A DNA stretch of 64,000 nucleotides, from contig NZ_FQXE01000007.1 of assembly GCF_900129885.1 (NCBI RefSeq), positions 62,001 through 126,000 on the forward strand, in the 5' to 3' direction. The DNA comes from Pollutimonas bauzanensis (GTDB lineage Bacteria > Pseudomonadota > Gammaproteobacteria > Burkholderiales > Burkholderiaceae_B). Of the stretch, positions 25,139 through 33,015 are shown one piece after another; within the stretch, counting starts at the first letter, position 1, and the number at the start of each line of letters is the position of its first letter. Under the pieces are notes generated by a model. It was not told the DNA's origin and did no database searches. It worked only from the letters and a program-made list of their open reading frames with translations. The translations under genes and the position numbers were made by a program.

Positions 25139-25377
25139 CAGCCCTTGTGCCAGATGAGGATCTCGTAGCGGAAGTCGGCGGTGGCGCTGGCCAGGTACGA
25201 GAAGTTGTTGTTGTCCAGGATGGGGTACAGCGGCCGCGGTTCGCGGTCTATCAGCATGCGCAGGCGCTGATGGCGTTCCAGGACGGACAGCGCTTCCAGG
25301 ACGAGCTCCAGCGGTTCGGGCGGCTCGAGGCCGCGAGCGTCCAGGGTGATCTCGTGTTCCGGGAGTTCAGGGGTCAT
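25138..25377 (-). CDS. DUF2249 small protein
   Basis: 79 aa, matching the DUF2249 family (TusA-like alpha/beta fold): an ITLDARGLEPPEPLELVLEAL start and LIDREPRPLYPILD centre. The family often accompanies denitrification and hemN genes; no biochemical role is settled. The start at 25377 (MTPELPEHEI) was chosen because the 32 codons further upstream have no family similarity. Stop overlaps the start of the NnrS-like gene. Transcribed from the divergent promoter with the FNR-like box at 25501. Confidence 0.85.
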   Translation of the reverse strand: MTPELPEHEITLDARGLEPPEPLELVLEALSVLERHQRLRMLIDREPRPLYPILDNNNFSYLASATADFRYEILIWHKG

Positions 25378-25500
25378 GGTTGGCGGGCGGGATCCGAAGA
25401 CGGGTTGACTATGTTGCAACCATACACGCGCGCTGGGCGCCCTGGCAGAATAACCACAAAGTGAACCGTGCATTTTTACATTGACTTAAAAGACCTAACC

Positions 25501-25514
25501 TTGATTTTTATTAA
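25501..25514. promoter_or_regulatory. FNR-like box in a divergent promoter
   Basis: TTGAT-TTTT-ATTAA, one mismatch from TTGAT-N4-ATCAA. For the plus-strand gene a -10-like CATAGT at 25537-25542 puts the box centre near -41.5. On the minus strand a TGTAAAAAT (-10-like) near 25470-25478 gives a similar distance toward the DUF2249 gene, so one site may serve both directions. Confidence 0.6.
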
Positions 25515-25587
25515 GGAATATGAATCCATTCGGCTGCATAGTGGCTACTGCGTTTCCACGCCCATTATTTTATGAAGGACGATTATT

Positions 25588-26793
25588 GTGCTGCATTCCG
25601 CTCTAGAACGACTCAAGCTGAAAGGCAAATCGCTATTACCCATCGTGCAGGGCGGAATGGGCGTGGGCGTTTCCGCCCACCGGCTGGCAGGGACGGTAGC
25701 CTCCCTCGGGGCATTCGGAACCATCTCCAGCGTCGACCTGCGCCGCCATCATCCCGACCTCATGGTCCAGACCGGCCGTTCGCGCGACAAGGCGCTGATC
25801 GATGCCGCCAATCTGGTGGCCCTGGACCGCGAGCTCATCGCGGCGAAAAAAATCGCCAAGGGCAATGGGCTGGTGGCGGTCAATGTCATGAAAGCCGTGG
25901 CCGAATACGCCGCCTACGTGCGCCAGGCCTGCGAAAGCGATGCCGATGCCGTAGTGGTGGGCGCCGGCCTGCCGCTGGACCTGCCCGAACTCACCACCAA
26001 TTTTCCCAAGGTGGCCCTGGTCCCCATCCTGTCCGACGTGCGCGGCATAGGCGTCATTATAAAGAAATGGATGCGCAAGAATCGCCTGCCCGACGCCATC
26101 GTCATCGAAAACCCGCGCTACGCCGCCGGCCACCTGGGCGCACCCAGCACCGATGCCCTGAACAACCCCAATTTCGCCTTTCCCACCGTGCTGGAAGGCA
26201 CGCTGCAATTGTTCAAGGACCTCGGGCTCGAACAGGAAAACATCCCCCTGATCACCGGCGGCGGCATTCACACCCACCGCCAGGTGGTCGATCTCATGGG
26301 CATGGGCGCAAGCGCCGTGCAGCTGGGCACGCCTTTCGCCGTCACCGAAGAAGGCGATGCGCATCCCAATTTCAAAAAGGTGCTGGTCGAAGCCAAGCCC
26401 GAGGATATCGTCACGTTCATGAGCGTCGCCGGCTTGCCGGCCCGCGCCGTGCGCACGCCCTGGCTGGCCAACTACCTCGAAAAGGAAGCCAAGCTGCAGC
26501 GCATGGCCAAGCCCAAGCCATGCACCGTGGGCTTCGATTGCCTGGCCCAGTGCGGCCTGCGCGATGGCATTTCCAAGCATGGCCAGTTCTGCATAGACAC
26601 CCAGCTGGCATTCGCCCTGGCGGGCGATATCAAGCGCGGCCTGTTTTTCCGCGGCTCTGAAAAACTGCCCTTCGGCAATGCCATACGGCCGGTGCGGGAA
26701 CTCATCGAGTACCTGCTGACGGGCCTGCGCCCCGCGCTGGCGGCCGTATCGGCCCCTACCGTGAGGCTGGAACCGGCATTCGCTCCCGCCTGA
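25588..26793 (+). CDS. Nitronate monooxygenase-family FMN enzyme
   Basis: TIM-barrel flavoprotein of the NMO/2-nitropropane dioxygenase family, 401 aa. It shows the N-terminal PIVQGGMGVGVSAHRLAGTV motif, FMN phosphate contacts in LITGGGIHTHRQVVDLMGMGASAVQLGTPF, and a C-terminal Cys-rich stretch (CTVGFDCLAQCGLRDG) seen in a subgroup of longer homologs. The GTG start at 25588 has AAGGA about 9 bases upstream. These enzymes oxidise alkyl nitronates or act as NADH:quinone reductases; which applies is unknown. Placed before ubiU-ubiV under the FNR-like box, with no terminator between, so it may belong to the anaerobic ubiquinone operon. Confidence 0.85.
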   Translation: MLHSALERLKLKGKSLLPIVQGGMGVGVSAHRLAGTVASLGAFGTISSVDLRRHHPDLMVQTGRSRDKALIDAANLVALDRELIAAKKIAKGNGLVAVNVMKAVAEYAAYVRQACESDADAVVVGAGLPLDLPELTTNFPKVALVPILSDVRGIGVIIKKWMRKNRLPDAIVIENPRYAAGHLGAPSTDALNNPNFAFPTVLEGTLQLFKDLGLEQENIPLITGGGIHTHRQVVDLMGMGASAVQLGTPFAVTEEGDAHPNFKKVLVEAKPEDIVTFMSVAGLPARAVRTPWLANYLEKEAKLQRMAKPKPCTVGFDCLAQCGLRDGISKHGQFCIDTQLAFALAGDIKRGLFFRGSEKLPFGNAIRPVRELIEYLLTGLRPALAAVSAPTVRLEPAFAPA

Positions 26794-26923
26794 GCGTCTT
26801 CACATCCATTTTTACCGGAACAAGAAACCGGGGGCGCCTTATCGGAAATCCTGATGACGCAATGGCCCCGGGGGACTTGCGCCCGGATTTCCGCGAGCAG
26901 CTTACTCATACACGACCGATACC

Positions 26924-27976
26924 ATGAACCAGACATTTCCCATACAGCAAGATCCCACCAGCGCCGGCGGCTCGCCGGCCATGGAACTGGTCTGCCCGGC
27001 GGGCAGTTTGCCGGCGCTCAAAACCGCCATCGACAACGGGGCCGACTGTGTCTATCTGGGTTTTCGCGACGCCACCAACGCGCGCAATTTCGCCGGCCTG
27101 AATTTCGACGAAGCGGCGATCAACGAAGGCATACGCTACGCCCACGCGAACCGGCGCAAGGTGTATCTGGCGCTCAATACCTACGCGCAGCCCGCCGGCT
27201 GGCGCTTGTGGCGCGAGGCCGTCGACCGGGCGGCCGCGTCGGGCATAGACGCCATGATCGTGGCCGACCCCGGGCTGATGCAATACGCCGCCCAGCAGCA
27301 TCCCCAGCTGCGCCTGCATTTGTCGGTGCAGGGTTCGGCCACCAACTATGAAGCCATCAATTTCTATCACGAGCATTTCGGCGTGGCGCGCGCCGTGCTG
27401 CCCCGGGTATTGTCGCTGGCGCAGGTCGAGCAGGTCACCGAAAAAACGCCGGTCGAAATCGAGGTATTCGGTTTTGGCAGCCTGTGCGTCATGGTGGAAG
27501 GGCGCTGCGCCCTGTCGTCGTACGCGACGGGCGAGTCGCCCAATACGCATGGCGTGTGCTCGCCGGCAAAGTCGGTGCGCTGGCAGCAGACCGCCGCGGG
27601 GCTGGAGTCGCGCCTGAACGGCGTCCTGATAGACCGCTACGCCGACAGTGAAAACGCCGGCTATCCCACATTGTGCAAGGGCCGCTTCGATGTGGCCGGC
27701 GAAAACTACTACGCGCTCGAAGAACCGACCAGCCTGAACACCCTGGAGCTTCTGCCCAAGCTCATGAAAATGGGCGTGCGCGCCATAAAAATCGAGGGGC
27801 GGCAGCGCAGTCCGGCGTATGTGGCCCAGGTCACCCGCGTATGGCGCGATGCGATCGACCAGTGCCTGGCCAGCCAGCAGCGCTATTCCGTCAAGCCCGG
27901 CTGGATGGCGGAATTGAACAAGGTGGCCGAAGGGCAGCAGCACACGCTGGGCGCCTATCACCGTCCATGGAAATAA
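26924..27976 (+). CDS. ubiU: O2-independent ubiquinone biosynthesis protein UbiU
   Basis: U32-peptidase-family protein, 350 aa, that with UbiV hydroxylates the ubiquinone ring without O2. The four cysteines C188, C195, C212 and C251 have spacings 7, 17 and 39, the same as the 4Fe-4S ligands of E. coli UbiU, in GSLCVMVEGRCALSSY, THGVCSPAKS and YPTLCKGRF. The N-terminus (ELVCPAGSLPALKTAIDNGAD) is the family start. ubiV follows after 58 bp and ubiT lies two genes on. The earlier name for such proteins is 'peptidase U32 / YhbU'. Confidence 0.93.
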   Translation: MNQTFPIQQDPTSAGGSPAMELVCPAGSLPALKTAIDNGADCVYLGFRDATNARNFAGLNFDEAAINEGIRYAHANRRKVYLALNTYAQPAGWRLWREAVDRAAASGIDAMIVADPGLMQYAAQQHPQLRLHLSVQGSATNYEAINFYHEHFGVARAVLPRVLSLAQVEQVTEKTPVEIEVFGFGSLCVMVEGRCALSSYATGESPNTHGVCSPAKSVRWQQTAAGLESRLNGVLIDRYADSENAGYPTLCKGRFDVAGENYYALEEPTSLNTLELLPKLMKMGVRAIKIEGRQRSPAYVAQVTRVWRDAIDQCLASQQRYSVKPGWMAELNKVAEGQQHTLGAYHRPWK

Positions 27977-28034
27977 GGAGCATGGCATTGCTCGGATCAA
28001 CAGGAACACGCCGCAACATGCAGGAGGCAGTATT

Positions 28035-28922
28035 GTGAAAATCGCTTTGGGACCCCTTCAATATTACTGGTCGCGTGTGACCACGATGCAGTTCTATGAA
28101 GCCATGGCGCACACGCCGGTGGACATCGTCTACCTGGGCGAAACGGTTTGCTCGCGCAGGCACGAATTGCGGCTGCCGGACTGGCTGGAAATCGCCGACA
28201 TGCTGGCGGAGGCCGGCAAAGAGGTGGTCTTGTCGACCCAGGTGCTGCTGGAGTCCGGCAATGACCTGACCGTGATGCGCAAAATCGCCGATAATGGCCG
28301 CTATGCCGTCGAGGCCAACGATATGGGCGCGGTGCACTGCCTCGAAGGCAGGCCGTTCATAGGCGGGCCTTATCTGAACGTATACAGCGCCCCGACGCTG
28401 AATCTGCTGGCGCAGCTCGGGGCGCGCCGCTGGGTCATGCCTCTTGAAATGGGCAGTGCGGGCCTGGCCCAGATGCAGCAGGACCGCCCGGCGGGCATGG
28501 AGACCGAAGTCTTCGCCTATGGGCGCATGCCCCTGGCTTTCTCGGCCCGCTGCTTTACCGCCCGCAACCGCAATATACCCAAGGACAATTGCCAGTATGT
28601 CTGCATGGACCATCCCGACGGACTGCTGCTGGAAACCCGCGAAGGCCAGCCTTTCCTGGTATTGAACGGCATACAGACCCAGTCGGCCCTGGTCTATACC
28701 TTGCTGCACGAGCTTGGCGCCATGCGGGAGCTGCAGGTGGACGTGGTGCGCATCAGCCCGCAATCGCAGTACACGGCCGATATCGTGGAATTGTTCCATG
28801 GCGTCATCCACGCGCAGCTGAACCCGACGGACGCCTACGATCAACTGCTGCCCTTGATGCCGGCCGCGCCCTGTAACGGCTATTGGTATGGCAAGCCCGG
28901 CCTGGAATTGATGGTAGCGTAA
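28035..28922 (+). CDS. ubiV: O2-independent ubiquinone biosynthesis protein UbiV
   Basis: U32-family partner of UbiU, 295 aa, from a GTG start with a strong AGGAGG 8 bases upstream. Cluster cysteines C39 (YLGETVCSRRHE) and C173, C186, C190 (ARCFTARNRN ... NCQYVCMDH) match the E. coli UbiV pattern (one early Cys, then spacings 13 and 4). Forms a heterodimer with UbiU. Transcribed just before a PAQR-family gene, with a 21-bp gap. Confidence 0.93.
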   Translation: MKIALGPLQYYWSRVTTMQFYEAMAHTPVDIVYLGETVCSRRHELRLPDWLEIADMLAEAGKEVVLSTQVLLESGNDLTVMRKIADNGRYAVEANDMGAVHCLEGRPFIGGPYLNVYSAPTLNLLAQLGARRWVMPLEMGSAGLAQMQQDRPAGMETEVFAYGRMPLAFSARCFTARNRNIPKDNCQYVCMDHPDGLLLETREGQPFLVLNGIQTQSALVYTLLHELGAMRELQVDVVRISPQSQYTADIVELFHGVIHAQLNPTDAYDQLLPLMPAAPCNGYWYGKPGLELMVA

Positions 28923-28943
28923 ACAAAGGAGCGGCAATAATTC

Positions 28944-29561
28944 ATGTACTACGGCGAGCGGTTCAATAGCATCAGCCACCTGGCGGGCGCCGCTTTGGCG
29001 ACGGTCGGCACGGCGGTGCTGGTCATCCTGGCGGCGCGCCTGGGCGACCCCTGGAAGATCGTCAGTTTCAGCGTGTACGGGGCCATGCTGATAGCTCTGT
29101 ACCTGTCCTCGACGCTCTATCACAGCCTGCGCGGCCGCGCCAAGAGAATCTGGTGCAAATTCGACCATTGCACGATTTACCTGCTGATTGCCGGCAGCTA
29201 TACGCCTTTTGCGCTGGTCAGCCTGCGCGGCGCCTGGGGCTGGTCCCTGTTCGGTTGCGTATGGGGTCTGGCCGCGTTCGGCATTGTGCAGGAAATCTGG
29301 CTGGCCAAGGGGCAGCGCATTCTTTCGCTGCTGATCTACGTGCTGATGGGCTGGCTGGCGGCCATAGCCGCGGCGCCCCTGATCGAGGCGCTTTCATGGC
29401 CGGGCTTTCTGTGGCTGGCCGGCGGCGGCCTGATCTACACCGTCGGCATCATCTTCTATGCATTCGACGACAAATGGCGCCACGCCCATGGGGTCTGGCA
29501 TTTGTTCGTGCTGGCCGGCAGCGCTTGTCATTATTTTACCGTTGTGTCCTATGTCGCCTGA
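28944..29561 (+). CDS. trhA: PAQR / hemolysin III family membrane protein (TrhA)
   Basis: 205 aa, seven membrane helices. Family motifs: YYGERFNSISHLAGA with the first His, LYLSSTLYHSLRG (helix II Ser-His pair) and a C-terminal HAHGVWHLFVLAGSACHYF with two or three His, together a likely Zn site. E. coli TrhA has been linked to membrane energetics and lipid homeostasis; 'hemolysin III' is a historical name. Sits between ubiV and ubiT with short gaps (21 and 43 bp), so it is probably co-transcribed with anaerobic quinone genes. Confidence 0.9.
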   Translation: MYYGERFNSISHLAGAALATVGTAVLVILAARLGDPWKIVSFSVYGAMLIALYLSSTLYHSLRGRAKRIWCKFDHCTIYLLIAGSYTPFALVSLRGAWGWSLFGCVWGLAAFGIVQEIWLAKGQRILSLLIYVLMGWLAAIAAAPLIEALSWPGFLWLAGGGLIYTVGIIFYAFDDKWRHAHGVWHLFVLAGSACHYFTVVSYVA

Positions 29562-29604
29562 GGCATGGGTCTTTTGAATCATGGGTCTTCATAAGGAGTT
29601 GTCA

Positions 29605-30090
29605 ATGAGTCCCGCGTCCTACCAAGTTCCCGCTCCCCTGGGAAAAATACTGTCGCGCTTGCCCGCCTATCCCGGTTCCGTCCTGTTCGCGGCGGGCCTG
29701 AACCTGGCGCTGGCCCGGCATCTGCCGGCGGACACGCTGCGCCTGCTGGATGGCCGCAAGCTGCGCATACAGGTAAGGGATGCCGGGGTGGCTTTCGATT
29801 TCATCTGGCGCGATGGCTCGTTTTCGGCGGCCAGGCATGGCGATGACATCGCCTTGACCATCAGCGCCAGCGCCCATGACTTTTTCCTGGTGGCGCAGCG
29901 CAAAGAGGACCCGGATACGCTGTTCTTCAGCCGGCGCCTGGTCATGGAGGGCGACACCGAGCTGGGCCTGCTGGTGAAGAACACCCTCGACGCGATCGAC
30001 CTTTCGGTATTTTCGCCGGGCAATTTCCTTGCCGCCCACCTGCCCGGCCGCGCCGCCCGCGCGGGGAAGTCCTCGAATATGGTGGACTGA
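29605..30090 (+). CDS. ubiT: SCP2-domain lipid-binding protein UbiT
   Basis: 161 aa with an SCP2 sterol-carrier fold (LRIQVRDAGVAFDFIW ... DTLFFSRRLVMEGDTELGLLVKNTLDAID). UbiT is the lipid-binding accessory factor of the O2-independent ubiquinone route and is known to be required with UbiU and UbiV. The start at 29605 (MSPASYQV) follows AAGGAG; a start at 29581 would put the ribosome site inside the gene. Last gene of the plus-strand group, convergent with nrdG. Confidence 0.88.
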   Translation: MSPASYQVPAPLGKILSRLPAYPGSVLFAAGLNLALARHLPADTLRLLDGRKLRIQVRDAGVAFDFIWRDGSFSAARHGDDIALTISASAHDFFLVAQRKEDPDTLFFSRRLVMEGDTELGLLVKNTLDAIDLSVFSPGNFLAAHLPGRAARAGKSSNMVD

Positions 30091-30119
30091 TCTGATGTAC
30101 GGCGGGCCGGCCGCGGCCG

Positions 30120-30812
30120 CTATGCCCGCCGCAAAGTGAACGCCGGAAACAGCGGGGCTATCCGCTGCACCAGGCCGGCGCTGGGGTAATTGCCCGTCAT
30201 GGTGTTGTTCAAGGCGGGGTCGCTGCAGCCTTGCATGCGAAACACCTGCAAGACATAGTTTTTGACCTGCATGCCGGCCAGGGCCTGCGCCAGCTGCCAT
30301 AGTTCCGTTTCAGGCAGCAGGGCGGGGTGCGCCGTCGTGCGGCATTCATAGTCCACGCCGCTGGCCAGCACCGCTTCCAGGCTGGCCAGGGCCGGGCCGC
30401 CGCTGCCGCCCACCTGGGTGACGTTCGCATAATTGGCGAACATCGCCTTGACATCCAGCCCTACCCAATCCAGCAATGGCAGGATGCTTTTGAGCCGTTG
30501 CGGATGCGTGCCCCCACTATGCAAGCCGATTTTGAAGCCCAGGGCGCGCACTTGCGCGATGGCATCGGCCAGGCAGGGGTCCATGGTGGGTTCCCCGCCA
30601 CTAAATACCACCGCGTCGATCAGCCCGATTCGTCTTTTCAGCAGACCGAGCACGTCGGTCCAGGCGATAGGGCTGTGGCGGGTGCGCTCCTGCAGATGCG
30701 GGTTGTGGCAGTAGCCGCAGCGCCAGGGGCAGCCTTGCACGAATACCGCCGCGGCCAGCTGGCCCGGGTAGTCGGTGGCGGTGAACGGCGTCACTCCGCC
30801 CACTTTAAGCAT
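30120..30812 (-). CDS. nrdG: Anaerobic ribonucleotide reductase activase NrdG
   Basis: Radical-SAM activase, 230 aa from the ATG at 30812. Cluster motif GCPWRCGYCHNPHLQ (C28, C32, C35) and SAM-binding VVFSGGEPTMDP. It makes the glycyl radical on NrdD. Start is uncertain: a GTG at 30878 would overlap the preceding small gene by 20 bases, and neither has a clear ribosome site. Downstream of the two nrdD pieces in the same operon; its natural substrate would be the glycine on the separate 63-residue protein. The subtype (PFL-activase-like N-terminus FTATDYPGQLAAAVFVQG) is the one common in bacteria with short NrdD. Confidence 0.92.
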   Translation of the reverse strand: MLKVGGVTPFTATDYPGQLAAAVFVQGCPWRCGYCHNPHLQERTRHSPIAWTDVLGLLKRRIGLIDAVVFSGGEPTMDPCLADAIAQVRALGFKIGLHSGGTHPQRLKSILPLLDWVGLDVKAMFANYANVTQVGGSGGPALASLEAVLASGVDYECRTTAHPALLPETELWQLAQALAGMQVKNYVLQVFRMQGCSDPALNNTMTGNYPSAGLVQRIAPLFPAFTLRRA

Positions 30813-30858
30813 GCGCTGGCGCCCGGCATGCAAATCCAGCGGGCGCTGTTGGCTGGCT

Positions 30859-31050
30859 TCAGGCGGCAAGCCGGGCACCTTGCTCGGTGAAGTATTTGCG
30901 CTCGTGGAATTCGCCTTTCTTGCCGATATTGAACGAGGACATGGGGCGGTGGTAGCCCATGACGCGCGTCCAGATTTCGCAAGGCTGGCGTTCATCGTCG
31001 GACAGGGTGGCGGCGGTTTGGGCGGCTGGCGATGTTTGGATGGTGTTCAT
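30859..31050 (-). CDS. nrdD: Stand-alone glycyl-radical domain of split NrdD
   Basis: 63 aa with its own ATG and a good SD (AGGAGAACCAACC before the start). Residues 24-50 (CEIWTRVMGYHRPMSSFNIG, then KKGEFHER) match the last segment of class III ribonucleotide reductases, where R-V-x-G-Y carries the radical glycine, here G32. In single-chain NrdD proteins this segment directly follows the zinc Cys pair; here the large ORF stops 12 codons after that pair, and 76 bp later this gene begins, with a new unrelated N-terminal part (residues 1-20). The expected role is to supply the radical to the catalytic chain, assembling as two polypeptides. It is not YfiD: there is no PFL-like sequence. Confidence 0.85.
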   Translation of the reverse strand: MNTIQTSPAAQTAATLSDDERQPCEIWTRVMGYHRPMSSFNIGKKGEFHERKYFTEQGARLAA

Positions 31051-31126
31051 GGTTGGTTCTCCTGGGGTTGAATAAAAAAAGTAAGTGCGTGGTCGAGCCG
31101 GCCGGGCGGCCGGGGTATCGGTGCGC

Positions 31127-32827
31127 CTAGGCGGCTTGCCGCTGTTTGCGCGCGAGGATTTCCTCGTCGCATTTGGGGCAGAACTTGTGGCTTCCGCCCA
31201 GGTAGCCATGCACCGGGCAGATGGAAAATGTCGGGGTGATGGTGATGTAGGGCAGCTTGAAGCGGCTTAGCGCCCGCTTGACCAGGCTGCGGCAGGCATC
31301 GGTCGTGGACAGCGGCTCGGTCATATACAGGTGCAGCACGGTGCCGCCGGTGTATTTGCGCTGCAAGTCGTCCTGGCGTTCCAGCGCTTCGAAGGGGTCG
31401 TCGGTAAAGCCCACCGGCAATTGCGATGAATTCGTGTAATAAGGCATCTGCGCGGTGCCCGCCTGCAGGATGTCGGGATAGCGCTTGCGGTCTTCCTTGG
31501 CAAAGCGGTAGGTGGTGCCTTCGGCCGGGGTGGCCTCGAGGTTGTACATATGGCCGGTTTCTTCCTGGAAAGCCACCATGCGGGCCCGCACGTGGTCCAG
31601 CAGGCGGATGGCGAAGTCATAACCCCAGGCGCTGGTGATGTCGTGCCTGCCCTTGCTGAAGTTGCGTATCATTTCATTGACGCCGTTGACGCCCAGGGTG
31701 GAGAAATGGTTGCGCAAGGTTCCCAGATAGCGTTTGGTGTAGGGAAACAGGCCGTTGTCCATATGCCGCTGGATCACTTCCCGCTTGATTTCCAGGCTGG
31801 TCTTGCCGAGTTCCAGCAGTTCGTCCAGGCGCCGCAGCAAGGCGGCCTCGTCGCCGGCGTGCAGGTAGCCCAGGCGGGCGCAGTTGATCGTGACCACGCC
31901 CAGCGAGCCGGTCTGCTCGGCCGATCCGAACAGGCCGTTGCCGCGCTTGAGCAGTTCGCGCAGATCCAGCTGCAGGCGGCAGCACATCGAGCGGATCATG
32001 TTGGGCTTGAGTTCCGAATTGATGAAGTTCTGGAAATACGGCAGGCCGTACTTGGCCGTCATCTCGAACAGGAGTTCGGCATTCGGGCTGTGCCAGTCGA
32101 AGTCGTCGGTGATGTTGTAGGTGGGAATCGGGAAGGTGAAAACGCGGCCTTTGGCGTCGCCGGCCATCATGATTTCGATGTAGGCGCGGTTGATCATGTC
32201 CATTTCGGCCTGCAGCTCGCCGTAGGTGAAAGCCACTTCGCGCCCGCCTATCAGAGGCACCTGCTCGCGCAGGTCTTCCGGACACACCCAGTCGAAGGTG
32301 AGATTGGTGAATGGCGTCTGCGTGCCCCAGCGCGAGGGGACATTCAGGTTGAAGATCAGTTCCTGTATATATTGCTTGACGTCGGCATAGCTGAGGCGGT
32401 CCTGGCGGATATAGGGCGCCATGTAGGTGTCGAACGAACTGAAGGCCTGGGCGCCGGCCCATTCATTCTGCAGCGTGCCCAGGAAGTTCACGATCTGGCC
32501 CACGGCGCTGGACATGTGCTTGGGCGGGCTGGATTCCACCTTGCCGGGCACGCCGTTGAGGCCTTCGTTGAGCAGCGTGCGCAGCGACCAGCCGGCGCAA
32601 TAGCCCGAAAGCATGTCCAGGTCGTGGATGTGCAGGTCGGCGTCGCGGTGCGCCTGGCCGACCGCCGCGGGGTATACATGGCTAAGCCAGTAATTGGCGA
32701 TGACTTTGCCCGATACGTTCAGTATGAGGCCGCCGAGCGAGTAGCCCTGGTTGGCGTTGGCATTGACGCGCCAATCCATTTGTTCGAGATATTCGTTGAT
32801 GGAAGACGCGACGTCGATCTGAGGCAT
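31127..32827 (-). CDS. nrdD: Anaerobic ribonucleoside-triphosphate reductase, catalytic chain
   Basis: Class III ribonucleotide reductase, 566 aa, reducing NTPs to dNTPs without O2. Active-site cysteines: C77 (LSGYCAGWSL) and C282/C283 (RSMCCRLQLD). The zinc site is CPVHGYLGGSHKFCPKC (C537, H540, C550, C553). The sequence ends at residue 566 shortly after it and does not contain the glycyl-radical motif, which lies in the next small gene. No N-terminal ATP-cone is visible, so overall activity control by dATP may be missing. First gene of nrdD-nrdD'-nrdG, behind NrdR-type boxes and an FNR-like box. Confidence 0.94.
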   Translation of the reverse strand: MPQIDVASSINEYLEQMDWRVNANANQGYSLGGLILNVSGKVIANYWLSHVYPAAVGQAHRDADLHIHDLDMLSGYCAGWSLRTLLNEGLNGVPGKVESSPPKHMSSAVGQIVNFLGTLQNEWAGAQAFSSFDTYMAPYIRQDRLSYADVKQYIQELIFNLNVPSRWGTQTPFTNLTFDWVCPEDLREQVPLIGGREVAFTYGELQAEMDMINRAYIEIMMAGDAKGRVFTFPIPTYNITDDFDWHSPNAELLFEMTAKYGLPYFQNFINSELKPNMIRSMCCRLQLDLRELLKRGNGLFGSAEQTGSLGVVTINCARLGYLHAGDEAALLRRLDELLELGKTSLEIKREVIQRHMDNGLFPYTKRYLGTLRNHFSTLGVNGVNEMIRNFSKGRHDITSAWGYDFAIRLLDHVRARMVAFQEETGHMYNLEATPAEGTTYRFAKEDRKRYPDILQAGTAQMPYYTNSSQLPVGFTDDPFEALERQDDLQRKYTGGTVLHLYMTEPLSTTDACRSLVKRALSRFKLPYITITPTFSICPVHGYLGGSHKFCPKCDEEILARKQRQAA

Positions 32828-32839
32828 GTAAGCTCCGTA

Positions 32840-32887
32840 TCACTATATGTTGTGGTCATACGAAGAATAAATACTATATGTAGTGTG
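32840..32887 (-). promoter_or_regulatory. Tandem NrdR boxes in the nrdD promoter
   Basis: Two related sites, TCACTATATGTTGTGG (32840-32855) and TACTATATGTAGTGTG (32872-32887), share the core ACTATATGT at 31-bp spacing (32842 and 32873). Paired boxes about 3 helical turns apart are the hallmark of NrdR operators. Reading toward nrdD, TTGACC (32892-32887), a 17-bp spacer and TATTCT (32869-32864) form a promoter; one box lies in the spacer and one just downstream, so binding would repress. Confidence 0.8.
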
Positions 32888-32920
32888 GTCAAGGAGCTGT
32901 TGCGAGTATTTTGCGATAGC

Positions 32921-32934
32921 TTGATATAGGTTAA
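32921..32934 (-). promoter_or_regulatory. FNR-like box upstream of nrdD
   Basis: On the nrdD strand TTAAC-CTAT-ATCAA, one perfect half-site and one degenerate half. With a start point near 32857 its centre lies at about -70.5, a class I activator position. Weaker than the hemN box; the call leans on the function of the gene. Confidence 0.45.
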
Positions 32935-32963
32935 ATAAGCTGCCGGCCGGCAAAAAAAACAGT

Positions 32964-32985
32964 AAAAAAACCGGCTTGCGCCGGT
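32964..32985 (-). terminator. Rho-independent terminator of the DUF2249 gene
   Basis: On the minus strand ACCGGC-GCAA-GCCGGT (32985-32970) with a 6-bp GC-rich stem and GNRA-like loop, followed by a run of seven T. Confidence 0.8.
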
Positions 32986-33015
32986 AGGGGTGCCGCGGTG
33001 GGATGGAACGCCTGC

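Noticed and set aside
30812-31127. Simple frameshift as the cause of the split nrdD
   Set aside because: The small gene has its own SD and start codon, a 76-bp gap and 20 non-homologous residues, which a single frameshift would not create.
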